Assembly (NCBI RefSeq): GCF_963422335.1
Contig: NZ_OY729424.1
Location: 5,580,001-5,644,000, forward strand
Length of the DNA: 64,000 nt
Direction: 5' to 3'
DNA from: an uncultured Roseateles sp.
Lineage (GTDB): Bacteria; Pseudomonadota; Gammaproteobacteria; Burkholderiales; Burkholderiaceae_C
Positions 60,551 through 64,000 of this stretch are shown here, piece after piece. Each line of letters begins with the position of its first letter. The stretch's first letter is position 1. The notes under the pieces were generated by a model. It did no database searches, was not told the origin of the DNA, and worked only from the letters and a program-made list of their open reading frames with translations. The translations under genes and the position numbers were made by a program.

Positions 60551-61115
60551 TCTCGTTCACACACCACTGAGCGCGCTACCGCGCGCTCAGCTTGGAGAGC
60601 TGGCGAACCTGCTGCCGAAGCCGAGCTCCGCACTGCATATCAGCATCGTCGAGCCGCTGCGCGTCCTGTCCCTGCGCTGCCTGCCCGGCGGCGCCGAGAT
60701 CATCGCCCGGACGGCCGGGATCGCGGAGCTGCCAGGCCCAGGGCGCTTCATCGGTCAGGATCCGCTGCTGCAGTGGAGAAGCCCGAACGAATGGCTGCAC
60801 ATCAGTACGCGTGACGAGGAGGCCGATGCGCTGCTGCGCGCGCTACCGATTGGTGGCCTGGCCCAGGCAACAGACTTGTCCGCCGGGACGCTGCTGCTCG
60901 ACCTGCAGGGGACGGCGCTTGACGCACTGCTGGAACGCCTGATCGATGCCACCGTGCAGGTCGACTTGCCCGGTCAGGGCACGCGCACCCGCATGGCCGA
61001 CATCGCCGTCATGGTGATACGACAGAGCAAGCAGCGCTTGTGGCTGCTCGCAGACCGTGCCAACGACCATTACCTCGCTCATTGGCTGGCGTATGCCAGT
61101 ACATCATCATCATGA
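60537..61115 (+). CDS. soxG: Sarcosine oxidase gamma subunit
   Basis: 192 residues from the ATG at 60537, inside the end of soxA. The GcvT-like half-domain pattern is recognisable (LLQWRSPNEWLHIS, DLSAGTLLLDLQGTALDALL, MVIRQSKQRLWLLADRANDHY). SoxG contributes to the folate cavity with SoxA. The tail (ASTSSS) ends at a TGA that overlaps the purU ATG as ATGA, so translation is coupled through the operon. Confidence 0.93.
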   Translation: MASPDLVHTPLSALPRAQLGELANLLPKPSSALHISIVEPLRVLSLRCLPGGAEIIARTAGIAELPGPGRFIGQDPLLQWRSPNEWLHISTRDEEADALLRALPIGGLAQATDLSAGTLLLDLQGTALDALLERLIDATVQVDLPGQGTRTRMADIAVMVIRQSKQRLWLLADRANDHYLAHWLAYASTSSS

Positions 61116-61984
61116 CGATCCATGCCCCAAGTTTCATCCTGACCATCCGCTGCAGCGATGCCATCGGCATCGTCGCAGCCGTCTCCTCGGCGCTGGCCGA
61201 CAGCGACGCTTTCATCAGCGAGTCCTCGCACTTCGGTGACGACGTGACCGGCCTGTTCTTCATGCGCACCGTGTTTCGTGTGGCCGGTTCGCGCTTCACA
61301 ACAATCGAGGACTTCCGCATTGCGCTGGCGCCAGTGACACAACGCTTCGGCATGGAGATGAACCTCTACGATGCGCGGCACAGGCTCAAGGTCATGCTGG
61401 CCGTATCAAAGCACGGGCACTGTCTGAACCACCTGCTGCACCGATGGCACAGCGGCGAGCTGCCGATCGAAGTTGTCGGTGTCGTCTCCAATCATGAGGA
61501 CATGCGCCGGCTGGCTGAGTGGCACAGCCTGCCCTTCCACTACCTGCCCCTGCAGGGCGACAAACCAGCGCAGGAGACACAGTTGCTCGAGCGCTTCGAG
61601 AGCTCGGGCGCCGAGCTGCTGGTGCTGGCGCGCTACATGCAGGTGCTCAGCGACGGTCTGTGTCGCAGCCTGGCGGGACGCTGCATCAACATCCACCACT
61701 CGTTCCTGCCGAGCTTCAAGGGCGCCAAGCCCTACCACCAGGCCCATGGCCGCGGGGTGAAGGTCGTCGGCGCGACCGGGCACTACGTGACCGCCGATCT
61801 CGACGAAGGCCCGATCATCGAGCAGGACACGGTCCGTGTAGACCATGCAATGGATGCGGACAGCTTCGTGCGCCTCGGTAAGGATGTGGAAAACATCGTG
61901 CTCGCCCGGGCGGTGCAGTGGCATGCGGAGCGGCGGGTGCTGCTGAACGGGCATCGGACCGTCGTGTTCCGGCATGGAGCCTGA
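61112..61984 (+). CDS. purU: 10-formyltetrahydrofolate deformylase
   Basis: 290 residues. The N-terminal ACT domain ([19 protein letters not shown]) is followed by a formyltransferase-like hydrolase domain. That domain has the Asn/His/Asp pattern [20 protein letters not shown] and the loop [20 protein letters not shown]. PurU releases formate and free tetrahydrofolate from 10-formyl-THF. In this operon it regenerates the THF that sarcosine oxidase loads with one-carbon units. The ATG at 61112 overlaps the soxG stop; a longer upstream frame is rejected because it would run through soxG. Confidence 0.95.
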   Translation: MTIHAPSFILTIRCSDAIGIVAAVSSALADSDAFISESSHFGDDVTGLFFMRTVFRVAGSRFTTIEDFRIALAPVTQRFGMEMNLYDARHRLKVMLAVSKHGHCLNHLLHRWHSGELPIEVVGVVSNHEDMRRLAEWHSLPFHYLPLQGDKPAQETQLLERFESSGAELLVLARYMQVLSDGLCRSLAGRCINIHHSFLPSFKGAKPYHQAHGRGVKVVGATGHYVTADLDEGPIIEQDTVRVDHAMDADSFVRLGKDVENIVLARAVQWHAERRVLLNGHRTVVFRHGA

Positions 61985-61985
61985 G

Positions 61986-62849
61986 ATGGCCGCGAGAATG
62001 ATCGACGGCGTAGCGATTGCCGCCGCGCTGCGTGCCGACCTACGTAAGGAGATCCTTGCCGAACGTCGGCCAGGATTGGCCGTGCTGCTCGTTGGTGACG
62101 ACCCGGCTTCGGCCGTCTACGTGCGCAACAAGATCCGTGCCTGCGAGGAGGTCGGCATTGCATCGTTCGCCGAACGGTTGCCGGCCGACGCCAGCGAAAG
62201 CCAAGTCTTGTCCATCATCGAGCGCTTCAACCGCGACCCGACGGTGCACGGCATCCTCGTGCAGTTGCCGCTGCCACGCCACATCGACACCTCCCGGACG
62301 CTCGCCGCCGTCGCCGCCGCCAAGGACGTCGACGGCTTCGGACTCGAAGGCCAAGGCGCCTTGATGGGCGGCCTGCCCGGCCTGCGCCCCTGCACGCCGG
62401 CCGGCGTGATGCACCTGTTGGCTGTCAGCGGCATCACCTTGCGCGGTGCACGCGCGGTCGTGCTGGGCCGTTCGAACATCGTCGGCAAGCCGATGGCGAT
62501 GCTGTTGCTGCAGGCCGACGCGACGGTGACGATCTGCCACAGCGGGACGCGCGATCTCGCCGCCATCGCGTGCGAGGCGGACGTGCTCGTGGCCGCCATC
62601 GGCCGACCGCGTTTCGTCACCGCAGACATGGTCAAACCAGGCGCCACAGTCATCGACGTCGGCATCAATCGCGAGACCGAGGGGCCGCGAGCAGGCAAGC
62701 TCTGCGGCGACGTGGATTTCGCCAATGTCGCCCCCATTGCGGGCGCCATCACGCCGGTGCCCGGCGGCGTGGGGCCGATGACGATCGCCATGCTGCTTGC
62801 AAATACCGTCCAGGCCGCGAGGCATCAACACCCTGCGGGGCCGCAATGA
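61986..62849 (+). CDS. folD: Methylene-THF dehydrogenase / methenyl-THF cyclohydrolase
   Basis: 287 residues. Signatures present: [14 protein letters not shown] with the catalytic Lys, [30 protein letters not shown], the NADP-binding [19 protein letters not shown] and [15 protein letters not shown]. FolD turns 5,10-methylene-THF into 10-formyl-THF, so it supplies PurU with the product of sarcosine oxidase. The ATG at 61986 gives the usual start ([15 protein letters not shown]); another ATG four codons earlier overlaps purU. Its stop overlaps the next gene as ATGA. Confidence 0.95.
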   Translation: MAARMIDGVAIAAALRADLRKEILAERRPGLAVLLVGDDPASAVYVRNKIRACEEVGIASFAERLPADASESQVLSIIERFNRDPTVHGILVQLPLPRHIDTSRTLAAVAAAKDVDGFGLEGQGALMGGLPGLRPCTPAGVMHLLAVSGITLRGARAVVLGRSNIVGKPMAMLLLQADATVTICHSGTRDLAAIACEADVLVAAIGRPRFVTADMVKPGATVIDVGINRETEGPRAGKLCGDVDFANVAPIAGAITPVPGGVGPMTIAMLLANTVQAARHQHPAGPQ

Positions 62850-64000
62850 ACAACACTGCCTTTGACGATCTCTGCCAACGGTTCTGGCATTTTCAATGCG
62901 ATGAATCACCGATCGCGGCGTTGCTGGCCGGCCAGGCTTCGTCACACAAGCTCCTGCTGCGAGAGGCTCCGGTAGACCACTTGCGCCGCGCCCGCCTGGC
63001 CACCGAGATGCTGGCTGAGCTCAGCGCGTTCGGCACTGCCACGCTCTCTGCGCAGCAGCAGATCAGCGCACGCCTGTTGCTGCGGGAGCTAGAACTGCTG
63101 ATCGACGGCGTGGCGGTCAATGCGCATCTGCGACCGATGATCTATCCGATCGGGCCTGATGCCTCGCTGCAGTTCTTTGCTCAGTCGACGGCTTTCGGTA
63201 GCGTCGCCGATGCAAAGCTCTACAACGAGCGCTTGCGTCACATTCCCGAATCGTTCGAGGGCCTGCAGACCTCGTTGCAGCAAGGTGTCATCAATGGCAT
63301 CCGCATGCCGAAGCTCGTGATCCAACATGCGGTGGCCACGGTCCGGGCCAACGCAAGCATGGCGCTCGAGGACAGCCCCTTCTTCTCACCCTTCAAACGC
63401 AAATCCGCCGACCGTCTTTTTGACAATGAAGCGCATCGCTGCCTGCTGATCCTGTGCGAGCGAGTTCTCCCGGCGCTGCACGCCTATGCCGACTTCATCG
63501 AAAAAGTGTTGGGCGAGGCGGCGCAAGACAGCACTGCTTGTATCGACAACCCGCAGGGCCGCGAGTTCTACAGGCACATGGTGCGCGAGTTCACTACGCT
63601 GAACGAGGATCCCACTGAGATCCACGCTTTCGGCCTGGCGGAAGTGGCGCGGCTTTCCGAGGCGATGACGGAAGTCGCGCGCAGCGCCGGCTATTCCACA
63701 TTGGCCCAGTTCACCACAGAGTTGAAAAACGATACTGCGCAGTTTGCCTCCAGCGGCGAAGCGCTGCGGCAGCAGATCGAGGTGCTGTCCAAGCGCATCG
63801 ATGCCCGCATGCCTGAGTTCTTCGGTCGCCTGCCGCGGATGAGCTACGGCGTGCAGAGCATTCCAGAAGCCGTCGCCGCGAGCATGCCGCCCGCCTATGC
63901 CCAGCCCAACCCGGCCGACGGCTCGGCAGCTGGCATCCACTGGATCACCTCGCTCCCCGATCGCTGCCCCGCTTACATTCATATCCCACTGGCGCTTCAC
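62846..64000 (+). CDS. DUF885-family putative peptidase, N-terminal part
   Basis: 385 residues are visible; the gene runs past the right edge. Family features seen are a helical N-terminus ([20 protein letters not shown]), [16 protein letters not shown], and a late [21 protein letters not shown] segment (here [19 protein letters not shown]) leading to YIHIPLALH. The expected HExxxxHH zinc motif would follow just beyond the edge. There is no signal peptide. The ATG is inside the folD stop (ATGA), so this peptidase is translated with the sarcosine and one-carbon genes, directly tying peptide hydrolysis to sarcosine oxidation. It is only distantly similar to the DUF885 gene at 47707-49380. Confidence 0.82.
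   Translation, partial: MNNTAFDDLCQRFWHFQCDESPIAALLAGQASSHKLLLREAPVDHLRRARLATEMLAELSAFGTATLSAQQQISARLLLRELELLIDGVAVNAHLRPMIYPIGPDASLQFFAQSTAFGSVADAKLYNERLRHIPESFEGLQTSLQQGVINGIRMPKLVIQHAVATVRANASMALEDSPFFSPFKRKSADRLFDNEAHRCLLILCERVLPALHAYADFIEKVLGEAAQDSTACIDNPQGREFYRHMVREFTTLNEDPTEIHAFGLAEVARLSEAMTEVARSAGYSTLAQFTTELKNDTAQFASSGEALRQQIEVLSKRIDARMPEFFGRLPRMSYGVQSIPEAVAASMPPAYAQPNPADGSAAGIHWITSLPDRCPAYIHIPLALH

Noticed and set aside
30240..64000. Microcystin-degrading mlrABCD cluster
   Set aside because: No MlrA-like CAAX protease is present, and the peptidase classes do not match the mlr genes; only a functional analogy with toxin-peptide degradation remains possible.

Overview
The window is GC-rich DNA from a Gram-negative bacterium. 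TonB-dependent receptors, a type I secretion system and an MHYT-GGDEF-EAL protein point to a betaproteobacterium, probably Burkholderiales of the Roseateles/Paucibacter/Rubrivivax kind. That placement rests on gene content and is an inference.

Bases 1-3,660 are ordinary chromosome: the start of an FtsX-like permease (minus strand), a DODA-type extradiol dioxygenase, a cyclic-di-GMP enzyme, then tRNA-Gly(CCC) and a strong terminator. A P4-type tyrosine integrase follows the tRNA and marks the left end of a genomic island of roughly 26 kb. Its main cargo is a five-gene minus-strand operon (26.9 to 5.2 kb): type I secretion ATPase, membrane-fusion protein, family-4 glycosyltransferase, an unrecognised 143-residue protein, and a giant 5,366-residue RTX protein with a serralysin-type zinc protease domain in its middle. 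A small secreted protein and a decayed AbiE-type toxin-antitoxin pair (frameshifted antitoxin, toxin missing a catalytic Asp) lie at the right side. No right-hand copy of the tRNA end was found.

From 30.2 to 53 kb come two rearranged sets of the same functions. Each has an M19 dipeptidase, MFS permease, TonB-dependent receptor, AraC regulator, TetR regulator and S9A prolyl-oligopeptidase-type enzyme. A DPP-IV-like S9B peptidase is added to set A; a DUF885 peptidase and an SRPBCC protein are added to set B. A truncated 5' copy of soxB sits at the junction.

A gamma-glutamyltransferase-like Ntn hydrolase and the branched-chain aminotransferase ilvE follow. The window ends in a tightly overlapping operon soxB-soxD-soxA-soxG-purU-folD-DUF885 (cut by the window edge). 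It encodes heterotetrameric sarcosine oxidase plus enzymes that turn the resulting one-carbon unit into formate.

The most interesting reading is that 30-64 kb is one regulon. Nine transcription starts, on both strands, carry the same bipartite promoter-like signal, C-N-N-A-A-(A/G), exactly 20 bases, then TANNNT. None of the peptidases, nor the GGT-like enzyme, has a signal peptide. The inferred pathway is uptake of an intact oligopeptide through a TonB receptor and an MFS permease, cytoplasmic hydrolysis, and oxidation of released sarcosine or another N-methyl residue. The substrate is not shown by the sequence.
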